A stretch of DNA of 37,028 nt from NCBI GenBank assembly GCA_002428885.1, contig DIYE01000109.1:1-37028 (forward strand), written 5' to 3'. A model generated the notes under the pieces. The model had not been told where the DNA came from. It worked only from the letters and a program-made list of their open reading frames with translations, and searched no databases. Below are positions 16,014 through 24,124 of this stretch, one piece after another. Every line of letters starts with the position of its first letter. Within the stretch, counting starts at the first letter, position 1. The stretch is from Alphaproteobacteria bacterium UBA6062. Lineage in GTDB: Bacteria > Pseudomonadota > Alphaproteobacteria > Sneathiellales > Sneathiellaceae. Both the position numbers and the translations under genes were made by a program.

Positions 16014-16217
16014 ATGATGGATTCTGACAGTGGAAGGGAAAAAGCGGCGGAAACAGCCTTCTTGAAAAATCTAGTTCGTTGCCCGAGATGCGATGCCAGG
16101 TTTGTTTGTCAGTCAGGAGCCGTTTTTGATTGCCAATGCTCTAGCGTCCAACTTAGCAAAGAAACGCGTGAATGGATTGCCAGGCATTGGCAAGGGTGCT
16201 TAGGTGAGTATTTATAA
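16014..16217 (+). CDS. Cysteine-rich CWC-like small protein
   Basis: This 67-residue protein carries CPRCDARFVCQSGAVFDCQC, the C-x2-C...C...C-x-C layout of the cysteine-rich CWC family, presumed metal-binding; here the CWC triplet reads CQC. A helical tail (KETREWIARHWQGCLGEYL) follows. The start may be ATG 16014 or 16017. It stands alone next to the metR and metE remnants. Its 3' end abuts the metR relic, which is on the opposite strand. Confidence 0.6.
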   Translation: MMDSDSGREKAAETAFLKNLVRCPRCDARFVCQSGAVFDCQCSSVQLSKETREWIARHWQGCLGEYL

Positions 16218-16357
16218 TGCTGAGCTAGATCGATAAAAGCGCTCAGATATCCAATATCATCTTCGTTTTCCCGAGTCCGCAAATGGATCTGTTTATCTAT
16301 ACCGTTTTGCCCTAGGCATACAACGGACAAGGGTAGCTTTACACAATATTCCTTAGC
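16213..16357 (-). pseudogene. metR: C-terminal remnant of MetR (LysR-type regulator)
   Basis: Read on the minus strand, about 48 codons give LPLSVVCLGQNGIDKQIHL followed by RTRENEDDIGYLSAFIDLA. This matches the last part of MetR, the LysR-type activator of metE (pattern LG-x2-G-x-K-x-I-x-L...D-I-x-Y...F-x-x-L-A). An in-frame TAG sits a few codons upstream at the metE-proximal side. The helix-turn-helix and most of the effector domain are missing. It lies head-to-head with a metE remnant as in intact metR-metE loci, which supports the assignment of such a short piece. Confidence 0.6.
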
Positions 16358-16391
16358 TAGCTATCGGGGTATGGCTGCAACGCCGCGACCA

Positions 16392-16895
16392 CTGGCAGCC
16401 AGCGTTAGCATTATCCAGATTGATGAGGCAGCTTTAAGAGAAGGATTACCACTCCGTAAATCTGACTAGCAGGAATATTTTGATTGGGCAGTTGAGTCAT
16501 TTCGGATCACAGCGAATGGTGTTCAGGATGAAACTCAGATTCATACGCATATGTGCTATTCGGAATTTAACGACATTATACAAGTGATTGCCCATATGGA
16601 TGCGGATGTCATTACAATTGAAACCTCACGTTCAGATATGGAGTTGCTGGATGTATTTGAAGACTGTGAGCATCCGAACGAGATAGGCCCCGGGGTCTAT
16701 GATATTCATTCTCCGAATATTCTTGCTATGAAGCAGGCGGTAAAACTAATGGAAAAGGCATCGGAGCGTATACCGGCAGAACGCCTATGGGTTAACCCCG
16801 ATTGTGGTCTTAAAACGCGTCAATGGTATGAGGTGATTCCGGCCTTGGAAAATATGGTATCTGCTGCCAAGGTGCTACGCGCAAGTAGGGGCTGA
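16392..16895 (+). pseudogene. metE: C-terminal remnant of MetE (B12-independent methionine synthase)
   Basis: The frame from about 16392 reads SIIQIDEAALREGLPLRKSD, a stop (TAG 16467-16469), then QEYFDWAVESFRITANG and QIHTHMCYSEFNDI, closely collinear with the last ~170 residues of E. coli MetE. The stop replaces the tryptophan of SDW (TGG to TAG). After it the frame is open to 16895 and retains the zinc ligands (His and Cys of HTHMCY, Glu of ITIETSRS, Cys of NPDCGLKTR). The ~590 N-terminal residues, including the duplicated barrel, are gone, so it cannot be a methionine synthase. ATG 16551 could start a 114-residue relic product. Confidence 0.85.
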
Positions 16896-17004
16896 GCGAC
16901 TTCTGAAGAGGATTGCATCCTGGTTCTCTGCTTGGGTGACATCCTTTTAAAAACTTCATTGCGTCTCAAAAAGTCTGTTAAAGGTGTTGCGTGCCCCCGC
17001 AACC

Positions 17005-17038
17005 AATATAAAAGCCCGCCTTCAACAGAGGACGGGCT
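17005..17038 (-). terminator. Rho-independent terminator of algA
   Basis: On the minus strand AGCCCG pairs with CGGGCT (plus-strand arms 17033-17038 and 17013-17018, extended inward past a mismatch), followed by TTTTAT. It lies 45 bases beyond the algA stop. Confidence 0.75.
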
Positions 17039-17082
17039 CTCATGGTTTACCAGCCAACGAAGCTTAGAATGAATGCTGAGGC

Positions 17083-18546
17083 TTACCTTACCTCTTCGCT
17101 TGTCTGACTTTCTTCAACTCTTCCGTAGATATCGTCTAAACGGACAATATCATCTTCGCCCAGGTAGCTTCCGAACTGCACCTCGATCAAGTGTAATTCC
17201 GTTTCGTGAGGGTTGTGGAGGCGATGGGCGCGCCCCGCCGGAATAAAGACAAGTTCATTCTCCTGAACGGGTCTTTCCTCAGCATCTAGGGTTACTATCC
17301 CGGCACCCTTAACGATGACCCAGTATTCTGAGCGATGATGGTGGTACTGAAAGGACAGTTTCTCACCGGGTTTGACAACAATATGTTTAACCTGATGGTG
17401 ATCTCCCTGATGCAAACCCTCATACGTTCCCCAGGGGCGCCGAACCTTCCGGTGGTCAAGCGTCTGGGAAATCCCACTATGTTGCATCCCTTTGACAAAA
17501 GGGGACAGCGCTGCCGCTTTTTCCTTAGGCATGACAAGAAGAGCATCGTCGGTATCGATAATCGCGTGATTTTCAAGACCGATGGCAGCAACAAATTTAC
17601 CGTTTGTATGAATAAGATTCCCGCGACACTCTTCCAGAATAGCATCGCTGCTGCCCGTGATGTTATTCCCGTTTTCATCTTCTTCGCAGAGGTCCGAGAA
17701 GGATTGCCAGGAGCCGATATCGAGCCAGTCAAAGTCGGCTTTCAGCATCATGCCAACCCGGGTTTTTTCCATGATCGCTATGTCGATTGGTAACGCGGGG
17801 ATCTTCGAGAAATGGAGGGAATCCAGATAGCAAGTGTTTTCTCGTTTCTCTCCCTGACGGATTGCCTGCTTACTCAACGTTAATGTTACTGGGGCAAATC
17901 TGTCCAACTCTTGCAACATGCTCGAATTGCGGAAGAGAAAGATCCCCGCGTTCCAATAGTGCGTGCCATCTTCTAGAAACTTCCTGGCACGCTCTATATC
18001 GGGTTTTTCTTTAAATTTTTTGATGGCATACAGAGTGTCTTGTCCGTCAATGGTTTTATCCACCTGTATATAGCCGAAATCTGTACTGGGATTCTTGGGA
18101 GGTATACCGAAGATACCGATCCCGCCTGTTTGAACGGCTTGCGCCAGGTCATACACATCTGAGTGAAACCGGTTTACATCATCCAGCTTATGATCGGACG
18201 GAAGAACAAGAACCAGTTCATGGGGGTTTAGGATATGGCAGACAGTAGCGATTGCGGCAGCTGTATTCCGTCCTTCCGGCTCCAGTAGAAGATTGGGAGC
18301 CTCCAGTCCGACCTCCTTCAAATGGCGTTTCAGCAGGTGTTCCTGATCCCGGGCGCCTATGAAAATAGGATCTTTGAAAAGGGCTTTGTCTCTTACATGA
18401 GACACGGTTTCCTGAAGTAGGGATTTTTCCGAAAAGAGTCTTGTAAACTGCTTTGGGAAGGACGATCTGGAAACCGGCCAAAGCCGCGTTCCCTGGCCAC
18501 CACAAAGAATGACGGGACGAATTCTTAATTCAGGTTTTCTGGACAT
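17083..18546 (-). CDS. algA: Mannose-1-phosphate guanylyltransferase / mannose-6-phosphate isomerase
   Basis: AlgA/ManC-type bifunctional enzyme: it isomerises fructose-6-P to mannose-6-P and converts mannose-1-P with GTP to GDP-mannose, the precursor for AlgD. The 487 residues (P. aeruginosa AlgA has 481) begin with the nucleotidyltransferase signature LCGGQGTRLWPVSRSSFPKQ (residues 14-33) and end with a cupin isomerase domain containing FQYHHHRSEYWVIVKG. The ATG has GGAGGAG upstream. A -24/-12 element lies 38 bases upstream. It is divergent from algD across a 570-bp regulatory gap. No phosphomannomutase (AlgC) gene lies in the window. Confidence 0.93.
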   Translation of the reverse strand: MSRKPELRIRPVILCGGQGTRLWPVSRSSFPKQFTRLFSEKSLLQETVSHVRDKALFKDPIFIGARDQEHLLKRHLKEVGLEAPNLLLEPEGRNTAAAIATVCHILNPHELVLVLPSDHKLDDVNRFHSDVYDLAQAVQTGGIGIFGIPPKNPSTDFGYIQVDKTIDGQDTLYAIKKFKEKPDIERARKFLEDGTHYWNAGIFLFRNSSMLQELDRFAPVTLTLSKQAIRQGEKRENTCYLDSLHFSKIPALPIDIAIMEKTRVGMMLKADFDWLDIGSWQSFSDLCEEDENGNNITGSSDAILEECRGNLIHTNGKFVAAIGLENHAIIDTDDALLVMPKEKAAALSPFVKGMQHSGISQTLDHRKVRRPWGTYEGLHQGDHHQVKHIVVKPGEKLSFQYHHHRSEYWVIVKGAGIVTLDAEERPVQENELVFIPAGRAHRLHNPHETELHLIEVQFGSYLGEDDIVRLDDIYGRVEESQTSEEVR

Positions 18547-18583
18547 TTGCTATCTCCTCCAACTGGATTTCAAGCAAAGCGAC

Positions 18584-18598
18584 GCAGAACATATGCCA
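18584..18598 (-). promoter_or_regulatory. Sigma-54 (-24/-12) promoter of algA
   Basis: The minus-strand sequence TGGCATATGTTCTGC has GG and GC at exact sigma-54 spacing. The predicted transcript start lies about 26 bases before the algA ATG, with GGAGGAG between. It matches TGGCAC-N5-TTGC except for T at position 6 and C at the first base of the -12 box. Confidence 0.7.
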
Positions 18599-18705
18599 GA
18601 AGGAGAAGAAATATGAAGCTGGGGATTTTTTATTATATAAAACAGTATATTATCAAATTTTTATCAGGCTTATAAAGAATACTTTCTCTTCCGTTGAGCT
18701 GATTA

Positions 18706-18721
18706 TTTCTCATTTTGAAAG
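18706..18721. promoter_or_regulatory. Putative activator site (UAS) for algA
   Basis: TTTCTCATTTTGAAAG is the most divergent of four related 16-mers near the sigma-54 promoters. It ends in half of a perfect inverted repeat, ATTTTGAAA (18712-18720) with TTTCAAAAT (18740-18748). It lies about 107 bp upstream of the algA -24 element. Confidence 0.4.
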
Positions 18722-18807
18722 TCAGCTTGGTAATTTATGTTTCAAAATAAAAATAGGTATAAAAGTCAAAGGAAACGGCGGATATATGAGATTTATATAC
18801 TGTTACC

Positions 18808-18834
18808 CTGTCTCCGTATTGACAGTTGAGACAG
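18808..18834. repeat. Inverted repeat in the algA-algD divergent region
   Basis: CTGTCTC (18808-18814) and GAGACAG (18828-18834) form an inverted repeat around TTGACAG, with the outer ATACTGT (18797-18803) and ACAGTAT (18831-18837) also complementary. Its place midway between the divergent promoters suggests a regulator-binding site; no factor can be named. Confidence 0.45.
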
Positions 18835-18972
18835 TATGTTTATCTCTGCAAAAATCTAAAAATAATTAGTGATGACTAAGAGAAGCCTCGCTCCAGACTT
18901 GTCAGTTGGCAGGCAGGATAAGGTTTGGCGCACAGGGCATTCATGATGGGATCGTTTTTTGTCATGAGAGAG

Positions 18973-18988
18973 TTTCTCAATTTGACAG
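18973..18988. promoter_or_regulatory. Putative activator site (UAS) for algD
   Basis: TTTCTCAATTTGACAG is shared, with small changes, with sites at 31683 and 35122. It is preceded by a partly inverted copy (TGTCATGAGA at about 18960). It lies 82 bp upstream of the algD -24 box, typical for a sigma-54 activator site. Confidence 0.55.
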
Positions 18989-19070
18989 AGCTGTTGCATT
19001 TTGCGGCTTGAAATCGATAGGTTTTTTCTAGTTGCTGATTTAGTTCGTTGTTTTTATTGGATTTTCTGTT

Positions 19071-19085
19071 TGGCACGATTTCTGC
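19071..19085 (+). promoter_or_regulatory. Sigma-54 (-24/-12) promoter of algD
   Basis: TGGCACGATTTCTGC matches the consensus TGGCACG-N4-TTGC with one mismatch and exact GG/GC spacing. The predicted start, about 12 bases downstream, leaves a leader of about 20 bases that contains AAAGGAGGG directly before ATG 19117. Confidence 0.8.
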
Positions 19086-19116
19086 TGCTACTCCTGAGAG
19101 AACAAAGGAGGGTATC

Positions 19117-21030
19117 ATGCAAAATCAGGAATTTTCAAAACCCGTTTCCACTCAAGCAGACTGTCGATTAGAGGATAAAAGTCTTGCCGATACTGAAACA
19201 AATGTAACTTTCTCAAGACAACAACTTGGGATTCAACGAGACGTCTATAAGGGGATCTTGCAAAATATTCGCCCCCAAAATATGGCGAGTAAAAAAGTCA
19301 AACTGAAAACCCGAAAAGCGATTAGCGTCTTTGGGCTGGGCTATGTGGGGATTGTCTCCAGTGGTTGCCTCAGCAAGCTGGGGCATAATGTTGTCGGCGT
19401 CGATACCAGTGAAGCCGTCATCCATAAAATCAATACCGGTCATACACCGATTGTCGAGCCGGGGCTGGAAGAAAGCATTCAAGAGGCCACCCGGAACAAC
19501 ACATTGATTGCAACAAATGATGTTTCGTTTTCCATTTCGAATACAGATATATCTTTTGTGTGCGTCGGTACACCAAGTGCTGCTGACGGTTCTCTGGATA
19601 TGACCTATCTGAAACAGGTGTCTCAAAATATTGGAGAGGCCCTCAAGGACAAAGAGAGCCATCATACCGTTGTTTACCGAAGCACGATGGAACCCGGAAC
19701 GGTCAGAGGCTTATTGATCCCTATATTGGAACAAGCGTCAGGTAAGAAAAATCGAGAGGGCTTTTCGGTCTGCTTCCATCCGGAATTTTTGAGAGAAGGG
19801 GTGGCTGTTGATGACTTTTTTGCGCCTCCTAAAACGGTCATCGGTTCCGATAGCAAACGGGCTTCGGAAGCGGTCGCTTCTCTTTATCAAAATATGTTGG
19901 AAAGCGAGATTATTCTGACCAGTTTTGAAGTGGCGGAAATGGTCAAATATGTCGACAATACTTGGCATGCGGTAAAAGTCTCATTTGCCAACGAGATTGG
20001 CAGAATTTGCCAGGCCAGCAAGACAGACGGGCATGAAGTTATGGATATCTTCTGCCAGGATACCAAACTCAATTTGTCGCCTTATTACCTGAAGCCTGGA
20101 TTTGCCTTTGGAGGCTCCTGCCTGCCAAAAGACGTCCGGGGCATTAATAAGCTTGCAGAAAGGGCTGGTCTCAATACACCGTTGCTGAATAGCATTATGG
20201 ATAGTAATCATGCGCATATTGATCACGCTATCCAGATTGTGAAGTCGGCTGGTAACAAACGCGTCGCTGTCCTGGGTCTTTCTTTCAAAAAGGAAACGGA
20301 CGATTTGAGAGAAACACCTACGATACCATTGATCGTTTCGCTGCTGCAGGATGGTTATGATGTAAAAGTTTTTGATCCCAACATAAAAAACCAACGACCT
20401 TTGCAGCATTATCTCCTGCATTCGGAATGCACGGATCCGTCTTTGACGGAATTCTGCAAGCATTTTGAAAAGTACCAGGTTCATTCTGTTCAAGAAGCCC
20501 TGGATTACGGTAAAACAATAGTGGTGACACATAACAGCAAGGAATTCAGTGTTCCGTCTTCCCAACGGCGTGATCAACAGGTCGTTGTTGATCTTGTAAG
20601 GCTGTTCAGAAAATCATCTCAATCTAAAGCAGCCAGGAAAGCAGGTGTTACGACTTATCTGCAAAAACCCGTCAGCCCCGGAGAGTTGTCCGAAACGCTT
20701 GAAAAATACGTTGATGGTAAGCCGGGGAAGGGCTGTAGGTTATTGCTGGCGGAGGACAATATTCCAATGAATACAGTCCTTCAGATGCGGCTATCAAATT
20801 CAGGGCATAAGGTTGATACGGTCACGAATGGCAGAGAAGCCGTAACGATGGCCACGCTTCATCAATATGACGCCATTCTGATGGATCTGAATATGCCGGA
20901 GCTGGATGGTATCGAAGCGTCCCGCCAGATCCGCGGGCTCTCAAATGAGAATTCTTCAATCCCGATTATCGCACTATCGGCCTGGGTAAATCCGGAGCAG
21001 AGCGCGACTTACCAAGGTTTGTGCTGGTAA
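19117..21030 (+). CDS. algD: GDP-mannose 6-dehydrogenase fused to receiver-domain fragments
   Basis: AlgD oxidises GDP-mannose to GDP-mannuronate, the committed step of alginate synthesis. The product is 637 residues against about 436 in P. aeruginosa. Residues 1-66 are an extension with no recognised domain. The dehydrogenase spans about 67-500, with NAD-binding GLGYVG (73-78) and catalytic Cys335 in GGSCLPKD. Residues 505-533 (AARKAGVTTYLQKPVSPGEL) look like the last third of a receiver domain. Residues 540-637 form a second receiver with AEDN and LMDLNMPELDG (phospho-acceptor Asp590) that stops before its conserved Lys-Pro motif. ATG 19117 is fixed by AAAGGAGGG and the sigma-54 promoter. 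A strong terminator follows at once. Confidence 0.92.
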   Translation: MQNQEFSKPVSTQADCRLEDKSLADTETNVTFSRQQLGIQRDVYKGILQNIRPQNMASKKVKLKTRKAISVFGLGYVGIVSSGCLSKLGHNVVGVDTSEAVIHKINTGHTPIVEPGLEESIQEATRNNTLIATNDVSFSISNTDISFVCVGTPSAADGSLDMTYLKQVSQNIGEALKDKESHHTVVYRSTMEPGTVRGLLIPILEQASGKKNREGFSVCFHPEFLREGVAVDDFFAPPKTVIGSDSKRASEAVASLYQNMLESEIILTSFEVAEMVKYVDNTWHAVKVSFANEIGRICQASKTDGHEVMDIFCQDTKLNLSPYYLKPGFAFGGSCLPKDVRGINKLAERAGLNTPLLNSIMDSNHAHIDHAIQIVKSAGNKRVAVLGLSFKKETDDLRETPTIPLIVSLLQDGYDVKVFDPNIKNQRPLQHYLLHSECTDPSLTEFCKHFEKYQVHSVQEALDYGKTIVVTHNSKEFSVPSSQRRDQQVVVDLVRLFRKSSQSKAARKAGVTTYLQKPVSPGELSETLEKYVDGKPGKGCRLLLAEDNIPMNTVLQMRLSNSGHKVDTVTNGREAVTMATLHQYDAILMDLNMPELDGIEASRQIRGLSNENSSIPIIALSAWVNPEQSATYQGLCW

Positions 21031-21038
21031 TTTGGATC

Positions 21039-21077
21039 GGGAGGAGGTTCCACCCCCCGACCTCCTCCCCCTTTTTT
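21039..21077 (+). terminator. Strong rho-independent terminator of algD
   Basis: GGGAGGAGGT (21039-21048) pairs perfectly with ACCTCCTCCC (21060-21069) around an 11-base loop, then CC and six T. It lies only 8 bases past the algD stop. Confidence 0.9.
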
Positions 21078-21089
21078 GGGAGATATCAG

Positions 21090-21290
21090 ATGACAAAAGT
21101 AATCGGGCTGAGAAGTCAATATTCCGGAAAGGTTATTAAATGCCAGGATCATGCAAGTCTGGCCAGGCATCTTCTAAAAACACACGGTCTCGAAACAGCT
21201 TTGAAAATCTGTCAAAGCCATCATTGGTATGGCGTTATCAAGATCCTGGAGTCGTCGGTCTTTAATTCCGACAAAACAGTAATCCACTAG
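21090..21290 (+). CDS. Small hypothetical protein
   Basis: A 66-residue frame starts at ATG 21090, with GGGAG 8 bases upstream; the ribosome-binding site overlaps the tail of the algD terminator. The product is basic, with His, Cys and Lys (CQDHASLARHLLKTHGLETA) and no membrane segment. I recognise no family. Its last 4 bases overlap the stop of the convergent kinase gene. Expression would need read-through past the terminator or a promoter inside algD, so its reality is uncertain. Confidence 0.4.
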   Translation: MTKVIGLRSQYSGKVIKCQDHASLARHLLKTHGLETALKICQSHHWYGVIKILESSVFNSDKTVIH

Positions 21291-23947
21291 AGGCGAGAGC
21301 TATTCATTACATAGTTATCGAGAATATCCATCGCATCTTCGGCAGCTTCGGAAAACGCGCTTTCCAGATCTTGTGCAGCGTCATAATCCTCTTGCCTGAC
21401 GTGCCCTTCCAGCTCTCTGCACAGGGAGTGTAAGGTCACGGCTCCAAATGTTGCTGCACTTGAACCCAGGGAGTGAGACTGGTTTTCAAGAAGGGGCATA
21501 TCTTTCTCAATAAAACCTTTTTTTATCTCTGATATGCGCACTTTGGCGTCATCAGTAAAGCAAGTCAGCAACGCACTGAACTGATCTTCGCCGGCTTCCT
21601 TCTTGAGATCGGTCAGAATAGTCCAGTCAATCGCGTTACGATCGGAGATGCAAAGGGTTTCATGAGGTTTGACAGCCTCATCTGTCTCATCAGCCAACCA
21701 GCGCAGGACCATATTTCTGATAGACTTGGGAGGGGCCGGTTTCTGTAGATAATCATTCATGCCGGATGCCAGGAATTCCTCTTTCTCTCCTTTTAAGGCA
21801 TGTGCTGTCATGGCGATGATAGGAGTGGTTTTATTCTGGCATTCAAGCTTTCGAATTTTTCTGGTGGCTGCCATTCCGTCCATTTCGGGCATGGATATAT
21901 CCATAAAAATCATATCGTATGGAAAATTGTTGGCGGCACTCACAGCTTCAATGCCATTTCCAACGACGTCGACCTTGCATCCGAGTTTCTCCATGATCTT
22001 GCTGGCGACGAGTTGATTAGCCGGATTGTCTTCAGCAATAAGGATCCTGGGGCTGAAGGCCAGAGAACCGATCTGGTTGCCATGACTGCTGTTTTCCCCT
22101 TCAATTCTGGCTTCTGATGATACTTTTAGCGGAATGGTAAACCAGAAACGGCTTCCCTTCCCGATGGAACTGTCGAAACCAATTTCCCCGCCCATAAGAT
22201 CCACAAACAGCTTACTGATCATTAACCCCAATCCGGTTCCGCCGACTTCTCGTGTATAGGCGGGGTCCAAGGTGACGAATTTACCAAAGATCCTGGATTT
22301 CTGGCTTTCCTCTATTCCTTTACCGGTATCTTCGACTTCACAGAACAGCAGATGTGTATTCTTGCTCAGAGAACCGCTTTTTACGCGAACAGAAACACGG
22401 CCTTGCTGTGTAAACTTGATGGCGTTACTGACAAGATTGAGAACAATCTGCCGGATCCTGGAAGCATCTCCTATCAGGAAATTTTGATCGGCCAGGTCAA
22501 ATTCGATAGACAGAGACAGCCCTTTTGCAAAGGCAGACGGGTTCATCAGATCAATAATACTATTGAAGGCGTATTTGGGATCAAAGGGGTTGATCTCCAA
22601 TTCGACTTTGCCGGCCTCCAGTTTTGAAAAATCCAGGATATCGTTGATAATCGTGAGAAGATTGCGTGCAGAATCATATCCTGTATCAATCAATCGATCC
22701 TGCTCAGGGTTCATATCCGTATCTTTAAGAAGGCCAAATATTCCAAGGACGCCGTTGAGAGGGGTTCGAACTTCGTGGCTCATCATTGCCAGAAATTCCG
22801 ACTTGGCTTCATTGGCCAGTTCGGCATCCTCCTTTGCTTTCTTAAGCTCTTTCTGATGCGTTTTGATATCCGTGATATCGGAACGAATGCCAACCAGACC
22901 ACCGTCTTCTGACCGGGTCTCTATGATCCTAACCCAACGACCGTCAGGCAGTTCCTGCTCGATCGGGCCTTGTGGGTGATGATGCTGTTGCATCCTCATG
23001 TCGACCCATTCATCCACCCGTCCGATGGCTTCCGCATATTGCCCGCGCTCGGCTCCGGTGCGGACAATATCCTCAAAGGACATGCCTGGTATCAGCAGGT
23101 CAGCGCTTTCCGGATAAATCTCTTTATACCGCTCGTTACAGATAGCCAGTTTGTCATCCGCATCATAATAGACAAAACCTTCGGTAACCGCTTCGATTGC
23201 CTGCACAAGCTGACGTTTGGTTTTTTCAAGGTCAGATGTGGTCTGAACCAGGGTTTCTTCCCGCTCCTGCTGCTTTACAATATGGTTATGAAGATCATCT
23301 AAAGCCTGGTTGAGATGATGGATCTCCTTGGCGTAATAGTCGGGAATATCCAGATGCGTATAAGAGGATGGAGAAGAGACCGTTTTAAGTTGTTTTTCGA
23401 GGCTGCGGATGGGTTTTAACGTCAGCCAGTTTGCAGCAACGAGAAAAGCGATAATTGCGAGACCAAAGGCGGCAAAAGAGTAAATCGTTACAAGCCAGGC
23501 ATTCTGATCAATCAGTGCAAGACGCCTGTCCAGGTCCCAGTATATGGATACTGTTCCCAAAGCGGCGCCATTTTGGAGGACTGGTCTGGAAACTGGCAAG
23601 ACCGAGCCTCGTTGCCCTTCTTTTGGCTTTATTTTATCAATCAGGACTGTCCCGTCCTTTAAGACAATCCGAACACGGCATATATCTTCCATGCCGGCCA
23701 GTATCTGGCTGGAGAGTATTTCCAGATTGGCTGATCCTATGCCACTCATTGCCGGTACAGAAGCATCCGCGGCGACCGATAGCGTATGGTCAGACTGTAC
23801 TTCAAGTTCCCGGGTGAACCGATCCCTCTCAATGGATTTGACCAGCATGCTGGCTACCAGGCTTAAGGTTAGTGACAGAATAACAGTCACAATCAACATC
23901 TGCGCCGAGATACTGAGTGAGAACAAACTGCTCCCGTTACGATTCAT
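21287..23947 (-). CDS. Hybrid sensor histidine kinase with PAS, receiver and Hpt domains
   Basis: This inner-membrane sensor of 886 residues has a TM segment (about 15-37), a periplasmic sensing region (40-148), a second TM (150-174), a HAMP-like linker, a PAS domain (about 248-362, TEGFVYYDADDKLAICNERY), HisKA with His391 (SHEVRTPLNG), HATPase with N508 (VLNLVSNAIKFT), EDTGKGI and GGTGLGL, a receiver with Asp683 (FMDISMPEMDG), and a C-terminal Hpt domain with His825 (SHSLGSSAATFGA). It thus carries a full phosphorelay up to the final regulator. GGAGAAG precedes the ATG. It is divergent from the NtrC-type regulator at 24125, its likely partner. The signal is unknown. Confidence 0.92.
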   Translation of the reverse strand: MNRNGSSLFSLSISAQMLIVTVILSLTLSLVASMLVKSIERDRFTRELEVQSDHTLSVAADASVPAMSGIGSANLEILSSQILAGMEDICRVRIVLKDGTVLIDKIKPKEGQRGSVLPVSRPVLQNGAALGTVSIYWDLDRRLALIDQNAWLVTIYSFAAFGLAIIAFLVAANWLTLKPIRSLEKQLKTVSSPSSYTHLDIPDYYAKEIHHLNQALDDLHNHIVKQQEREETLVQTTSDLEKTKRQLVQAIEAVTEGFVYYDADDKLAICNERYKEIYPESADLLIPGMSFEDIVRTGAERGQYAEAIGRVDEWVDMRMQQHHHPQGPIEQELPDGRWVRIIETRSEDGGLVGIRSDITDIKTHQKELKKAKEDAELANEAKSEFLAMMSHEVRTPLNGVLGIFGLLKDTDMNPEQDRLIDTGYDSARNLLTIINDILDFSKLEAGKVELEINPFDPKYAFNSIIDLMNPSAFAKGLSLSIEFDLADQNFLIGDASRIRQIVLNLVSNAIKFTQQGRVSVRVKSGSLSKNTHLLFCEVEDTGKGIEESQKSRIFGKFVTLDPAYTREVGGTGLGLMISKLFVDLMGGEIGFDSSIGKGSRFWFTIPLKVSSEARIEGENSSHGNQIGSLAFSPRILIAEDNPANQLVASKIMEKLGCKVDVVGNGIEAVSAANNFPYDMIFMDISMPEMDGMAATRKIRKLECQNKTTPIIAMTAHALKGEKEEFLASGMNDYLQKPAPPKSIRNMVLRWLADETDEAVKPHETLCISDRNAIDWTILTDLKKEAGEDQFSALLTCFTDDAKVRISEIKKGFIEKDMPLLENQSHSLGSSAATFGAVTLHSLCRELEGHVRQEDYDAAQDLESAFSEAAEDAMDILDNYVMNSSRL

Positions 23948-24124
23948 TCAACTTCTCCGATATTCCCCCTTTTCTTATATTTCTTCTTTATTAATTTAGT
24001 GTAGAGGAGCCTTTTGACTATATGGCCTTTCTATTTTTTGACGGGTTAAAGGGTTGGTGATGTGGAGAATTAAGGTGTTTATGCGTTAAATAAAAATGCA
24101 CATTTTCTATATTATTCTAGCAGC

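Noticed and set aside
18876..19118. 80-codon minus-strand frame in the algA-algD gap
   Set aside because: It covers the algD promoter and activator site and has no family similarity or ribosome-binding site.
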